64,000 nt of DNA from Gongronella butleri (GCA_025201375.1 JAIWZP010000050.1:124001-188000); one strand, 5' to 3'. Shown: positions 43,881 to 55,502, counted from the stretch's first letter. The notes: generated by a model not told the origin, from the sequence alone. Numbers and translations are program-made.

Positions 43881-44538
43881 TTTTAAGAAATTCATTGTTG
43901 TCCCAAGTTGTATCATAAGTCAATATGGATGAAACTTGCCACCGTTGAAAGAGGCGTCCTCCGGCAACTTTTCCGTTTGCTAGCGTGTACGTACCAATGA
44001 ATAAGTATTGCATGCCTGCAATGCCTGTAAAAAGCAATTTCAACCTTTCACATTCTATTTACTCGGCAAACATGCATTTAAAAATGCTACAAAGATATTG
44101 ATGTGACTGCAGCATAATTCGAGTCGAATATAATGTGCTTATTTTAAAAGCTACAGTAACAATAAACTGGAAGCTGCACAAAATGCAAAAAAAAGACACA
44201 AAGTTTGCTTGCTCTCGCCGTTTTATGGACATGTGCATTGTAAAATATTAGCAAACCCATGTCAACACATCGCTCGTCGCCTGATGCATTGAGCTGGATC
44301 AATTTGCCTCGCATCCAAAAGGAAAACTTTTGCAAAAAAAAATCTTTTTTTTTGTATATGCAGTTTTCTCGGCACTTGTCATATTTATCTACGGTCTAAA
44401 TTCCATTTGAGGCATGGTGGTGGGTCATTTAATCGCGTATCAAGCTTAAAGAATGGTTTTATTGGATAATCATATGTGAAAATGCGCACCAAACAAGTGA
44501 AAATGCGCGTAAAATTCGGTTTGTGACGCTTCACGTGC

Positions 44539-46038
44539 CTATTTGGCCACATCCTTTTCATCCATGGCCTTGAGCATGGCTCTCATCATGATGGACATTT
44601 GATCGTCCACCGTGGGAATGACATACACGCGCGGCGTGTCATAGCCAATGCCATAAACCCAAGGAAAGCCGTTTTTGGACGCGCGAACGGTGCGCAGCGC
44701 AGCCTTGTAATAAATATTGTGTGGATCCGTGCGGCCGTAGACGCTGTCAAGGTATGCAAGCGACCGGATCACCTTGACCATGTGCAGATCGAGAACTTGG
44801 ATGCTCTGTTGGATCAATTCGCCCCACGACCCGGAGCTGGGCGTGGTCTCATCATGTGCATCCGTTTCCAGCCATTCAGGATGGATCTCGGGCACACCAC
44901 AATAGATGTACAGGAGCACAATGTACCGCACATACGCCTGGAGCAAGACCACCTGCTGATTCAATGGGAATTGCTTGAGAAGCAGCTTTTGAAAGTACAA
45001 GGACGTCAAAATATGCAGCCTGTTACACAAAATAAGAAATGGAAAAAGATTACGCGTTAGTTCCTGGGTGTGCGACGCGTATTTCGCCGAAGCCGTCTTA
45101 CAAGAAAAAGTCAAAAGTGTCATTTTCATCCTTGTTGTGCTTGGTGGCCGCGTACAAGTACACGGTCACCTGCGCAAGGTCATGGAGTTTCGCATCGATG
45201 CTTTCTTGGGTCTCTGTGGCGAAAAAAGAATGGCCGTTCGTTTGAGAAAAAAAGGTTTAGCTTGGCGGAAGAATGGTTTACCTTGAAGATGCCATTGGGA
45301 GCAGAGGGTCTCAATCTTGGACGCCATGGCCTCGCCTGTGAATCTCGATGGGTCGATGGCGGTCATAATATCAAAGACGCCAAGGTCGATGTTCAATGCT
45401 GATTTTTGCTCACGGACTTTGGTCAAGATGTCCAAAAGGCCAATTCCTTCGCCTTGGCTGTCGGGCGCGCGGCGGACAGAGCCATCTTTGTTGTTCTCAA
45501 AGCACCAACGTGTAAAAGCGGGCTGGTGAACATCAAAATCACGCGGCTGAACGGCGCAAAGGGCCAATCCCTCGGCAAGGAGCATCTTGTTCTTGTCGTG
45601 CTCGACAGCAAGGCCCACAAGGATCAAGCCGTGTAAAATGCCATGGAGAGCTTGCAAATAAAGGTGCGGATCCAAGTAGTAGCGCGAAAGAGCACCATCA
45701 AATCCAAGGCGTGCGATTTCCTTGTCAAAAAAGATCAAATAGTCATTGTAATAGCGGCTGTCGCCCAAATGCGCCTCAAAAACGGCGCGATCTTGCATGG
45801 CCACATGAGGATCATCAAGGCGGGCAGGGGCCACAGGACGCTGCATGTGCTCTTGGTCAGTGAATTGCGCCTGGAGCTGCTTAGCCGTTGCACCCAGGTG
45901 ATAGCACGTCAGCAAGACATGCGCGCCATGATTGTGACGAATGCCATCAAAAAGCACGTCATACTTGTGGTTCTTGGCCAGGAGCTCATTGACCTTGGTC
46001 GTCGATGAGACAGTGATGCCAGGTAATTGGAAAGCCAT
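44539..46038 (-). CDS. Questin oxidase-like protein (DUF4243), paralog 2
   Basis: Exons 46038-45282, 45213-45102 and 45019-44539 encode 449 residues. It is co-linear with paralog 1 over its full length: FDGIRHNHGAHVLLTCYHLGA, LGDSRYYNDYLIFFDKEI, LHGILHGLILVGLAVEH, CSQWHLQG at the same intron position, FDFFL then LHILTSLYFQKLLL, and YYKAALRTVRASKNGFPWVYGIGYD. It lacks the first intron of paralog 1 (after NHK). The second histidine of HGLIH is replaced by L (HGLIL), a possible change at a functional residue. The role is as for paralog 1; substrate unknown. The pair probably arose by local duplication, but divergence is high, so it is old. Confidence 0.88.
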
Positions 46039-46316
46039 TGTTTGCAATGTAAGAGAGTTTGAAAAGAGGGAGAAATCAGTTGAAAAAAAAGAAAAAAAAG
46101 AAAAGGAATTGGACTGGCTAAGCGCGACATTTTTAAGCTTTCCACAATTCATGCGTGCAGCCAAGCATCGTTTTGTTGTGCAACGCCCCCCAACCAAGCC
46201 CAAAAGACAGATGATTTCAACCTGAACCTCGGGAGCCAAAACCCAAAACCAGGATGAACAAAAAAAGTCTAGTTGCCAAGGGATGGCTTTTACTGTAATG
46301 ATTGATGCTATACTTT

Positions 46317-46710
46317 TTACAGGACTTTGTACACATGCACTTGCTGGATCTCCTCCAATTCGTCGTCATTGATGTGTTCAAACCAGCCGCCATCGTAATT
46401 GAGCTTGACCTCCTTGACCCAGCCCTTGAGCAGCTTGTTTGGAGAGAGGCCCGCTTCCTTGAGCTGCTCCTGAAGCGACGGAAGCGTCACCAGCAGCAAT
46501 CCGCTCTTTTTGCGCGTCTCGTTTCGCACAAATTGCCAGATTTTCTGCTGTGTCGGCAGGTCATTGAAGAATTGGAACACATTGTTCATGATCACCACGT
46601 CAGCGTCCTTGTTCAACAGCTCAGGCACCGCCTGGATATCTTGACAGAGCACCTAGAGATGAAAAAAAAAAAAAAAAAAACCGCGTCAAGTGTCAGTGTG
46701 TCGCGCGCGT

Positions 46711-46773
<63 letters not shown>

Positions 46774-47737
46774 TTGACACGGTCGTCCATCTTGTATTTC
46801 TTGATTGTCTTTTGTTGCAGTTGGCAGAACCAGTCGTTGATTTCCACGCCAATAATGCGCTTGGCTCGCGTGAAAAGGTGGCCCTTTTTTAAAATAAAAA
46901 AAAAGGCCAGCATAAGCTCCCATTTTGCATGAAATGCCTTTTTTCTCTCTCTCTCTTCTCACCGTGTATAGCACGGCGCCCAGTCTTGATCCGACATCGA
47001 CAATGGTCTTGTCCTTTGTCTTGTTGGCGAGAGCGACTTGATACAGGAATTGGAGCTGCAGCACGGACGCAGAGTGGGAAATAAAGTCTTAAAACAAACC
47101 CGATCGTCAGTGACCTTGGAAACAAAGCTGAGCCTCATCAGGCGCGTCCTTACTTAATGGCGCCACATTCCTAGATTGACAGTCTAAGCAGTAGTTCCTT
47201 GAAAGTTGGCCCTCGTCACACAATTCGTCGACGTGCTCTTCGTTGTACAAAAAGCTGTCAACATGCACTGTGTTCTTTTCATTGTAATCCGCAAACTATA
47301 AAAAGACGTGAGGCAATTGGTTGTCAGCATGCAGAAGACATTGCCGCTGGAGCACTTGCCTCTTTGCTGTCAGGAATCACGATCTTTTCGTCTGGCGCTT
47401 CGGCTGAAAGAGGCACTTGCTGGCGCAAATCCTCGACAATGCGGCCGAGGCGCATCATTTTGAGGTCGCTCACGGGTTGATACGCGCCATCATGCTCCTC
47501 CTCGTCCACAGACATGTCCTGGTCGTCGTCGTGCTGGTGCACTTGTTGGTGGTATTCGCCTAAAAGTGGAGAAAATGTGAATATGGGGGCATTTCTTGGT
47601 TATTTTTATTTGCGGTGCATACCCAAGGCCGAGGTGACAAACGACTCAAAGTCATGAAAGTCGACCTGGTCACCCAATTGCGCGAGCAAAGAGAGGAAAG
47701 CGTCCTTTGCTTTATGTATATCTTGGATCTTCTCCAT
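46317..47737 (-). CDS. Putative SAM-dependent class I methyltransferase
   Basis: Exons 47737-47623, 47559-47360, 47295-47154, 47087-46963, 46883-46773 and 46652-46317 encode 342 residues. Helical N terminus, an acidic segment, a conserved-looking block FADYNEKNTVHVDSFLYNEEHVDELCDEG with NYCLDCQSRNV, then the Rossmann core: motif I TIVDVGSRLGAVLY (Asp183-Gly189), acidic residue E208 after strand 2 (RIIGVEIN), and a motif IV region DVVIMNNVFQFF. The substrate cannot be told; NNVF is not the NPPY of N-methyltransferases acting on adenine or glutamine. Intron 2 starts GCAAGT (47359), the only donor that keeps the frame. Intron 5 contains a T57 run on the + strand. The gene is divergent from UTP4 (613 bp). 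Confidence 0.8.
46714..46770. repeat. 57-base T homopolymer inside a methyltransferase intron
   Basis: An unbroken run of T on the + strand (A on the coding strand) immediately follows the donor site of intron 5, filling about half of the 120 bp intron. It is the longest homopolymer in the window. Its exact length may carry sequencing error. Confidence 0.85.
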
Positions 47738-48350
47738 GGTACTGCAAAAGAGAAAGAGAAAAAAGAAAACGAAAACGAAAAAAAAAAAAAAAAAAAAAAA
47801 AAGCAGGCCGACGGTGCATTGATCCCGCTGCTGTGGCTGGCTTTTTTTTAAAGTTCCACAAACCCCGTTTTCAGCTTCAATCGGTAACAAGGACTTCCAC
47901 GAGGCATGGACATCTCCCATGACGCACTTTCTGATACAATTGAGCATTTCTTTCTATAAAATTATCTCAAGACATTAAAAAAGGCAGTGAAATCGCGTGA
48001 TTCTCGGGACAGATCAGGCAAAAACGCGTTGCGGAAGTGCATTTTATCCATTTCATGCACGGCCATATTAAAGTCAACTTTTTTTCTCTTTTCCAAAATG
48101 CCATTAGCATGAATTGCAATTTATTGTCATGGCAACGCGGACTTGCATGTCATCATGAAAATTCGTGTCAAAGAAGGGTCACAAAAAAAAAAGAGGGATA
48201 GATGCTGCGGAAAGGGCAAAAGAGCGGAGTTTACACGAATAAAAGTGGCTTTTTCAATCAATCTCAGTACGATTCTTTTTTTTTTTTTTTTTTTTTTGCT
48301 CCCTCTCTTTTTTTGCTTTTGCTTGATTCTCTCCTTTTGCATACATACCA
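47738..48350. promoter_or_regulatory. Divergent promoter, methyltransferase and UTP4
   Basis: 613 bp between starts, with an A24-like run near 47779-47802 and a T22 run near 48278 on the UTP4 side. The centre is AT-rich and has no gene. Confidence 0.4.
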
Positions 48351-51055
48351 ATGGTTGAAGCTCACGTTGGTCGGTTTTTCGAGTACCAGCCCGCGACTAT
48401 CAACTCGCTCAGCTTTACGCCACCGTCCGTCAAGACGTGCCGCCTTGCTGTCGGCCGGGCCAATGGTGACATTGAGATCTGGGACCCATCGTACAACTAT
48501 CGCCTCGAAAAGACGATCCCTGGCGGCGATGGCCAGTCTGTCGAGACCCTCGTTTGGGCGCACCAGAATGTCCTGACCGACATTGATGAGGATGACACGC
48601 CGGAGCAGGTTGAAGAGCAATTGCAGCGCCAATTGGCCGAGCCGCCACGTCTCTTTTCCGCCGGCCTCAATTCGTACATTGTCGAGTGGAACACGCAGAA
48701 TCTCACAGCCATGGTATTGCTTTTTTTTCACACAATTTATCCATTGAATTGAGGATTCACCTCTTTTTTTTCTTTTTCTTTTTTTGCATAGAAATCGGTC
48801 GATTCTAATGGTGGCGCTGTGTGGTGCTTGGCGGTCAACAGCAATGGCACGCGTCTTGCTGCGGGATGCGAGGATGGCATCATCCGCCTGTTTGACATTG
48901 GCGATGGCCAATTGGAGTATATGCGCAGCTTTGATCCTCAAAAAGGTACGAAAATGGCGCTTTTTCATCTTTTGCGAGCTCGTTACGAGGAAGAGGGAGA
49001 CGCGTTCCATCAAAATCTGGCAGCTGACGCGTTTTTTTTCATTTTTTTTTGTCAGGCCGCATCTTGTCCATTGCTTGGGGCCCCTACGACACGTATATTG
49101 TCTCTGGCGGCAGCGATAGCTCGGTCCGACGATGGGATGTGCAGACTGGCCATGTTGTCAAGCGCATGATTGTGGATCGCGCCAACAAGGAGCCCACCAT
49201 GGTCTGGTCGGTGGCAGTCACCTTGTACGTCTCGCTTTTTTTTTCATTCTTTGGACATGTCAATTGACGCCGTTTTTTTTTTCTTTTTCTAGGGACGATA
49301 CAATTGTGTCTGGCGATTCGCTGGGTCATATGATGTTTTGGAATGGCGATCTTGGCACGGTCAAGCAGTCATTCAAAGCACACCAAGCAGACATCCTTGC
49401 CATTGTGGCGTCGCGCGACGGAAACATGGTCTTCTCGGCTGGTGTCGATCGCAAGCTGGTGGTGTGCCGCCATGTGTCTAATCAGCAAAAGGAGGAGGAC
49501 GAGCAACAGCCTCGCAAAGGCGGCAAATGGGCCGTCGTCGGCAGCAGGCGGTACCATTGGCACGACATTCGCGCGCTTGCTCTTGATGAACGACCGGAAA
49601 TCGACTCCATTGTCTCTGGTGGTGTCGATGTCGAGATGATTGTGTCCCCTGCACGCGAATATCCACGCTATCAGCACAATCGCCTGCCCCCCTTTGCCCG
49701 TCAACATCTCATGTCCCTCTCAAAGTCACACCGATGGATCATGGGCCGATTCAACGACAGTCTGTCCATCTGGAAGCTCGGAGAAGGTAATCCCACGAGG
49801 AAAAAATGAGAAAAAATGAGAAAAAAAAAAAGGGACACGTCTCACCTCCCCTATTAAAAAAAACAGCCGCTCCGATCGATTACACAGCCAAGGAACCTCA
49901 AGGCGAGATTGTCAAGTCGTTTGAGTACATCATGGATATGAAACTTAAAAACGAATGCTATTTGACGTCGGCGGCGCTTTCAGAAAACGCAAAATGGGTC
50001 GCTGTGTGCGATGTTGAGTCTGTGCGCCTCTTCAGGATAGAGCCAAAGGTAAGCAACCATCTTCAAAAAAAAAAAAAAAAAAAAGTGCCATTATATGCCC
50101 CTTGTTTGACCAATATTTTTTTTGTGACAGGAGAGCCATGGCGAACAATTCCAAGCCGTCAAGATGCGCTCGTTCACAGAGGCTCTTGCACATTACCTTG
50201 TCGATCATCAATTGGCGCTAGGTGGCCACCACGTGCTATTCACACCAGACTCGAACAAGCTCATCCTGGTGACGGTGGAGTCGGTGATCTTGATCATTGA
50301 TCTGACTCTGTGGAGCGACGAACGATTTGAGGTGTTGGGCCACTTTGACCACTATGCCGCCAAGGACGGCCAATCTGCATATCCATCGACGGTGCTGGAC
50401 GTTGCCGTCAGCCACGATGGCCAATGGCTCGCTACCTATGGCGACAATCAAGCGACACACGTCTATAATTTGGATAGCATGAAGGTATACCAGTATTTTT
50501 TTCATTTTTTTTTTTTGCTCATTTTTATTTCTTTTCTTGTCGCAGCGCCACTATACTCTGCCCAGCAACAGCATCCCTCAGACAGCCATGGCATTCAATG
50601 TGCATCGATCGCACGAATTGGCCGTCGCGTTTGCTGACAATACCTTCCGATTGTACAATGTCGAGACGCAGGTGCCGACCAAGTGGTCCAAGAAACACGC
50701 ACACGACCGATCTGCATTCACAAAGTGCCGCGGCCACATCCGCGCATTCGCGTTCAATCCCGCGGCAGACGCCAAAAACAAAATGGGCCTCTACGGCAGC
50801 GTCTTTTTGGGCCAGGTCGACATGAGCAAGCCGTCAAAATCCCTCGACTCGGTGCCGCAGGGCACAAAACGCAAGGCTGGCGTCGACCGCGCACCAAAGG
50901 AAAAGGAGCTCTCTGCAAAGGTCTATGACAAGTACCAGCAAATCCTCTTTTGCGACTACTTTGCCCCCAACGCCATGGTCGTGATCGAGCGTCCCAAGGA
51001 ACATATCCTTGCAAATCTGCCTCCCTCATTTTATTTCAAAGATTTCAAGAAATAG
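48351..51055 (+). CDS. UTP4: UTP4/Cirhin WD40 protein of the small-subunit processome
   Basis: Seven exons (48351-48713, 48792-48945, 49056-49224, 49293-49786, 49867-50048, 50131-50484, 50546-51055) encode 741 residues. Two tandem propellers: N-terminal repeats include RLAVGRANGDIEIWDP, RLAAGCEDGIIRLFDI, YIVSGGSDSSVRRWDV and TIVSGDSLGHMMFWNG; the second propeller contains VSHDGQWLATYGDNQATHVYNLDS. The opening MVEAHVGRFFEYQPATINSLSF and the ending QILFCDYFAPNAMVVIERP are typical of Utp4/Cirhin. Role in the family: t-UTP subcomplex of the U3 processome, binding early 5'-ETS pre-rRNA and supporting 18S maturation in the nucleolus. The ATG follows a T-rich leader. Confidence 0.93.
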
Positions 51056-51196
51056 ATCATGTAATTTTGCTACTTTTTTTTCCTCCACCTTTTCCCCATT
51101 CATGCTTGCATCTTTTTCTTTTCTTTTTTTCCCCTCTCAATTGAGCATTCCCCCCCCCCTTCCTCATCCCATCGCACAATTCTACTAAAAAAAGCT

Positions 51197-52307
51197 TTAT
51201 TTCACATGCAATTCACCGAGAAAGTCCTCGTCCGCCACATCAAACGCAGTTTGGCCCTCGGCATCTTGCAAATGGATGTCGCATCGCTGCGCCACCAGGA
51301 ATTGGGCCACTGACAGCTGCTCCGAGATGCACGCTATGAGAAAAGAAAGAAAGAAATCAGCTTGAGACGCGTCCAGACGCGCTTTAAGAGAGATAGGCGG
51401 CCCATGCGTCCTTACCAAAGTGCAATGGCGTCTCCAAGTCATCCTTTGACACCGCATTGATGTCCGCACCCTTCTCTACAAGCAGCTTGACAGCCTCAAG
51501 ATGCCCTCGGTCGCAAGCGTGATGCAAGGCGGTCAATCCCTGCCAAAAAAAAAAAAAAAAAAAAAAGATAAAGAAGCGCGTCTTTTTTTTCTCTTTGTCG
51601 TACATTTCGGTCCCTGCTGTGGACATGCTTTGGATCAACCTTTAGCAACGCCAACAGCTGATCATATTTGTTGTCCTTGACAAGACTAAAAATCTCGTCT
51701 TGGTCGTCATCTCTATCAAATAGCACATTTGAGCGCGTCAGTGCACGTCATACCGTGTATTTTACAAATCTTCAGCATCTTACGTGCTGTCATCGTCACT
51801 GTCATTGGCCATGGTGCTAAACACCTTTGCATCGGATTCACCTTTTTCCTAAAGTTCACAATAAAATAAATATGAGGCGTAAAACTTTTGGTTTACGGCA
51901 CGTAATTAGGAATTGGTGCCATACCTTGTGCTGCTGAGAACTTTGTGCGTCGACGGCATACTCGCCCGCTCGGGACCAGCCAACTTGGAGCGACTCAAGC
52001 AAGGAAATATAGCCATCCATGGCTGCACTGCTGCTTGTTCCTTTTAACTTTTGCCACGCGTCCCATTTTGCGCGCGCCACAAAATCAAAGAGCCCAGGCT
52101 TGGAGGTCGCACAGTCGCCTGCCGTTGCTTGCTTGTAGAAAGCGTAAAACTAAAAGAAAAAAAATCGTGCAAATTGCGTGTTAAACACGATTTTTGAGCA
52201 TTTCCGCGCTTGTACAGCACAATTACTTTCAACTTTGTGTCATTGTCGACCTTGATGTCGTGCGAATTCAAGTACGTATACGCGCTCTCAAAAACAGGAT
52301 CGGCCAT
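51197..52307 (-). CDS. Acyl-CoA-binding protein with ankyrin repeats (ACBD6-like)
   Basis: Six exons (52307-52227, 52149-51925, 51848-51784, 51712-51604, 51539-51416, 51333-51197) encode 246 residues. Residues ~1-90 form an ACB domain: DPVFESAYTYL, then LKFYAFYKQATAGDC (the YxxYKQAT motif of the acyl-CoA site) and KWDAWQKLKG. An acidic linker follows, then two to three ankyrin repeats: GLTALHHACDRGHLEAVKLLVEKGADINAV, ETPLHFACISEQLSVAQFLVAQ, and QTAFDVA. ACBD6 proteins bind long-chain acyl-CoA and, in animals, stimulate N-myristoyltransferase. The domain order and size match that group. The divergent start with the Nudix gene is only 129 bp away. Confidence 0.9.
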
Positions 52308-52436
52308 GGCTGTAAAAAATAAAAAAAAAATCTGGGAAGAAACCCAAATTGCGCCCCCCTGGCGCGCCAGAAAAAGAATATTTTCCCGCACCGACCGATT
52401 TTTTTTTTTTTTTTTTTTTTTGCTCTTCTCTTTCTC
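52308..52436. promoter_or_regulatory. 129 bp divergent promoter, ACBD6-like and Nudix genes
   Basis: The whole space between two start codons. It holds the 10-base palindrome TGGCGCGCCA (52360-52369), A10 and T22 tracts on either side, and no room for separate promoters. Confidence 0.5.
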
Positions 52437-53225
52437 ATGTCTTTCTCAAAAGTCAATGTGACCGGGACCAAACCTCTTGGTGCCGGCCAATGGCTCAAAT
52501 TGGAGCAACTTGACTATATAGACGGCCACGGCACCCAGCGCTCTTGGGAACGGTGTGTGCGCAAGAACACGGCTGCACCACTGGCAGACGGTAACACGAT
52601 TTTCTGTCAATTTTGACAAGGCTCATTTTTTTTTTACGCATAGCCGTCGATTTGCAAGTTTTTCTCAAAACGCCCAGCGAGACTTTTATGCTGTTTGTGG
52701 TGCAATACCGCCCGGCCATCGAGAATTACGCGCTCGAATTTCCCTCTGGTAACAAAAAAAAAAAAAAAAAGGCAGATCGTCGCCAGCCTATGCCAATCCC
52801 ATTGAGCACGTGTTTTTGATTTGCAGGTCTGATCGATTCTGGAGAAACGCCATTGCACGCCGCTCGACGCGAATTGCGCGAAGAGACGGGGTTTGACGTC
52901 CCTGAATCATCCATCCATCTTGGTGAGCAACCGGTCTGCTATGAGCCTGGGTTGACAAACTCGACGTGTTTCATGGGCCACGTCACCATTGAGATGGACG
53001 ACATAAGCAAATTGCCTACACCGCAATTGGAAGAAGACGAATGGAGCTTGCGCACTGTGGTGCTTCCAATCAAGGACATGATGCAACATCTGACAGGTAC
53101 ATAGAGCAAAAAGAAAAAAAAGACAAAACTCACCTTTTTCAATAGAGTGGCAGACTCGGTGCGTCGTCGACTCGCGAGTGTATTCCTTTGCGCTAGGTCT
53201 CGCTGCGACACGTTCATACCCCTGA
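52437..53225 (+). CDS. YSA1: ADP-sugar diphosphatase, Nudix family (NUDT5/YSA1)
   Basis: Exons 52437-52590, 52644-52748, 52827-53096 and 53146-53225 encode 202 residues. The Nudix box spans G87 to F109 with every consensus residue present (Gx5Ex7RELxEETGF). Upstream, LFVVQYRPAIENYALEFPSG is the substrate-side motif typical of ADP-ribose pyrophosphatases, and SWERCVRKNTA at the N terminus fits NUDT5. GEQPVCYEPGLTNSTCFMG after the box matches the NUDT5 group (PGLT/S). Reaction in the family: ADP-ribose to AMP and ribose 5-phosphate, Mg dependent, clearing reactive ADP-ribose. Length and motifs are complete. The final exon codes 26 residues. Confidence 0.92.
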
Positions 53226-53471
53226 ATTTTAAAATAAATAAAGAGCCGCGGAATCGTTGCGCAAAGCTTAATCGGAGTCGAAAATCGGACGCGTTGCGAC
53301 GCGTCAGGTTCTAATTTTTTATTTTTGCAGAAATCACAGATATTAGGCACATCCGCACAGCAAACAGCGGCACATGGACGTGTTTTTTCCGCTTCGTTTT
53401 CTACAAAGCGGTTCTATCAAAATGCACACCATCAATAAAATGGTTGCATGTTTTAAATTATAAAAGCATGC

Positions 53472-53502
<31 letters not shown>

Positions 53503-53999
53503 TGAGTGTCGAGGCAAAATCGTGATTCGATTATCACCGTGCTTTGCCACTTGGTTATTTCAAATTCTCACTTTGAAGGAAAACTTGAAAAAACAGATGT
53601 TGATCAGGCCGTTTTCTAGACATGCACCGTTTTCACGAAATGTCACAAATCCAATGATGGCCAGTACAACTCATGGCTCAATGGCCAGCAACTCTTGCCT
53701 GCTGACTATTTTTGCCGCGACTTTTTTCAAATAGATGCTCAAATCTGGAGGTTGTCTGAATCATTGTGCAAATGAATTTGAAATTTCGATATTTCCAAAA
53801 CAACCCAGGATTGCTAGCTCGCTGAGATTGTAGCGCGATTTTTCTAAACACAAGAATTTTTACCGCGCTCGGCGGCGGATTCGTTTGAGATGACTTGCGT
53901 TCTGATACGTTGGGCGTTGTCGCGTACGCTGCCAGAAAGGAAAAAATCTTACAGTACGTACCCCCATTTTGTAGGGCGCATTCTCCAGTTATTGTTCAT

Positions 54000-54120
54000 T
54001 GGGTCCTATATTTGAAATACAGTAGAGGATGCTGCTGAACACAAAAATCCGATGATGTTAAGTTTTTTCAAAGATCGGATCACTCAGTCCTGAAAAAACG
54101 CAATTTGCATGAATGTCACG
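54000..54120. repeat. Repeat family C, copy C2
   Basis: Counterpart of 12855-12990, with the shared GATCGGATCACTCAGTCCTG core and the flanking GCTGAACACAAAA and TTTGCAT. Confidence 0.6.
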
Positions 54121-54797
54121 GCCCAGCCCTAGGCGCACGGGCAAAGTGTCTAAATGCGTGCACGTGTCACCCCGCAAAGGCCTGAGGCGCGTGTCGCGCG
54201 CCGATGGCCGCACTTTTTTTTTTTAAAAAAAACGCAAAGCAAGAATCCAGGCACAAGCAGCACCAATTCCCATAGGCCAGCCCCTTTGATTGTGTCATGG
54301 CCCAGCTCGCGTCGAGTGGCAAACGTGCGCAAAAAGCGCGTGAGCCGACGCGCTCGAAATCATTGACGCGTAGTGGCGCGTCAATGGCGCGTTTTGAAAA
54401 AAAAAAGAGAGAAAAATAATTTGACACACGACCAAACCATCCTCATTTACATCTAACAAGAATCGTGTGTATCTGTACTCGTGCCTGGCCAAGACGCGCA
54501 TGGCATGGCAAGGCAAACATTTGAATCAACCAAGAAAAAGGAAAAGGAAACAAGCCATACAAACAAGCAAAATACAGGAAACGAGTCAAGATCAAGCGCT
54601 ACTCCACTTAGCCCAAGGGCACGTGCACCCCGACCTGCGCCTAGCCAATGGCGTGCAAGGTGCGGCATTGGCGGCAAATTGAAAAAAAAAGAAACGGAAA
54701 GAAAAGCAACGAAATGTACAAGTGAATCAAGTGCAGCGACCCCGCACACGCGCACCTGACCCGCCTTGAAGCCCCGGATACACCAATTATGGACATC

Positions 54798-55010
54798 AGC
54801 CGATTCAGTATAGTACCGCTACAGTATATCGGTTTCAACTTTTTTCGATTTTTGGGCTGCCGATATAAAAATCGCCTGCAAAATGCCGATAAAGTGAGAC
54901 GCTTTTTTGATTTTTACGGTATACGGTATGTAATGAAAATTTGAAATGCTGCCGATACAGTATAGCGGGAAAACCGATATAGCGAGGACCGATATAGCGG
55001 CACTCTACTG
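54798..55010. repeat. CCGATA/TATCGG inverted-repeat cluster
   Basis: CCGCTACAGTATATCGG at 54816-54832 is nearly the reverse complement of CCGATACAGTATAGCGG at 54952-54968. Between and after them are GCCGATATAAAAATCG, GCCGATAAAG, ACCGATATAGCGAGG and ACCGATATAGCGGCAC. Six or more CCGATA units lie in about 210 bp in both orientations. Confidence 0.65.
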
Positions 55011-55502
55011 TTTTGCAGATGATCCTCGAATCGATGGAAAATCGCGCTGTCAAAAGAAGCTTATTTATTTATTTTTATTTTTTATTGACAACGCATGGTG
55101 ACCAGCATGATTCAATTGGGACACTCGATTATTTCCTTCTTTTATTACGCCCAGGTCACATTGTGTGATGGGAATGCACCTACTGTATGGGTTCTCGCCT
55201 CATCCTCTCACAAGTGATGAATGGTCCATTTGTCTAATCCTTTGAAAAAAATACAGTACTCAAACAAGCAAGCGCCGGAGCACCTCGCAGCATCACCAAT
55301 TAGACACCATGTCGTCAATCTTGTGACAATACGGTGTGCCAAGATTTCCAGATCAAGACTCATCCGAAGGTATGTAAAGAAAAAGGAAATGGACAAGTAC
55401 AGTATAAAAGAGTCCAATCGGCCACCTCAGCGTGCTGGGACGCCATCCGACGGAACCCGGTCAGACGAAAGTTAAAGTACTGTATATTGTACCTATTGAT
55501 AA

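Larger units (their letters stand above)
42033..44538. other. 2.5 kb spacer between the two DUF4243 genes
   Basis: Contains the promoter of paralog 1 (TATA-like element below), repeat A2 and AT-rich flanks. No additional gene, and no remnant of another DUF4243 copy was seen. Confidence 0.55.
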
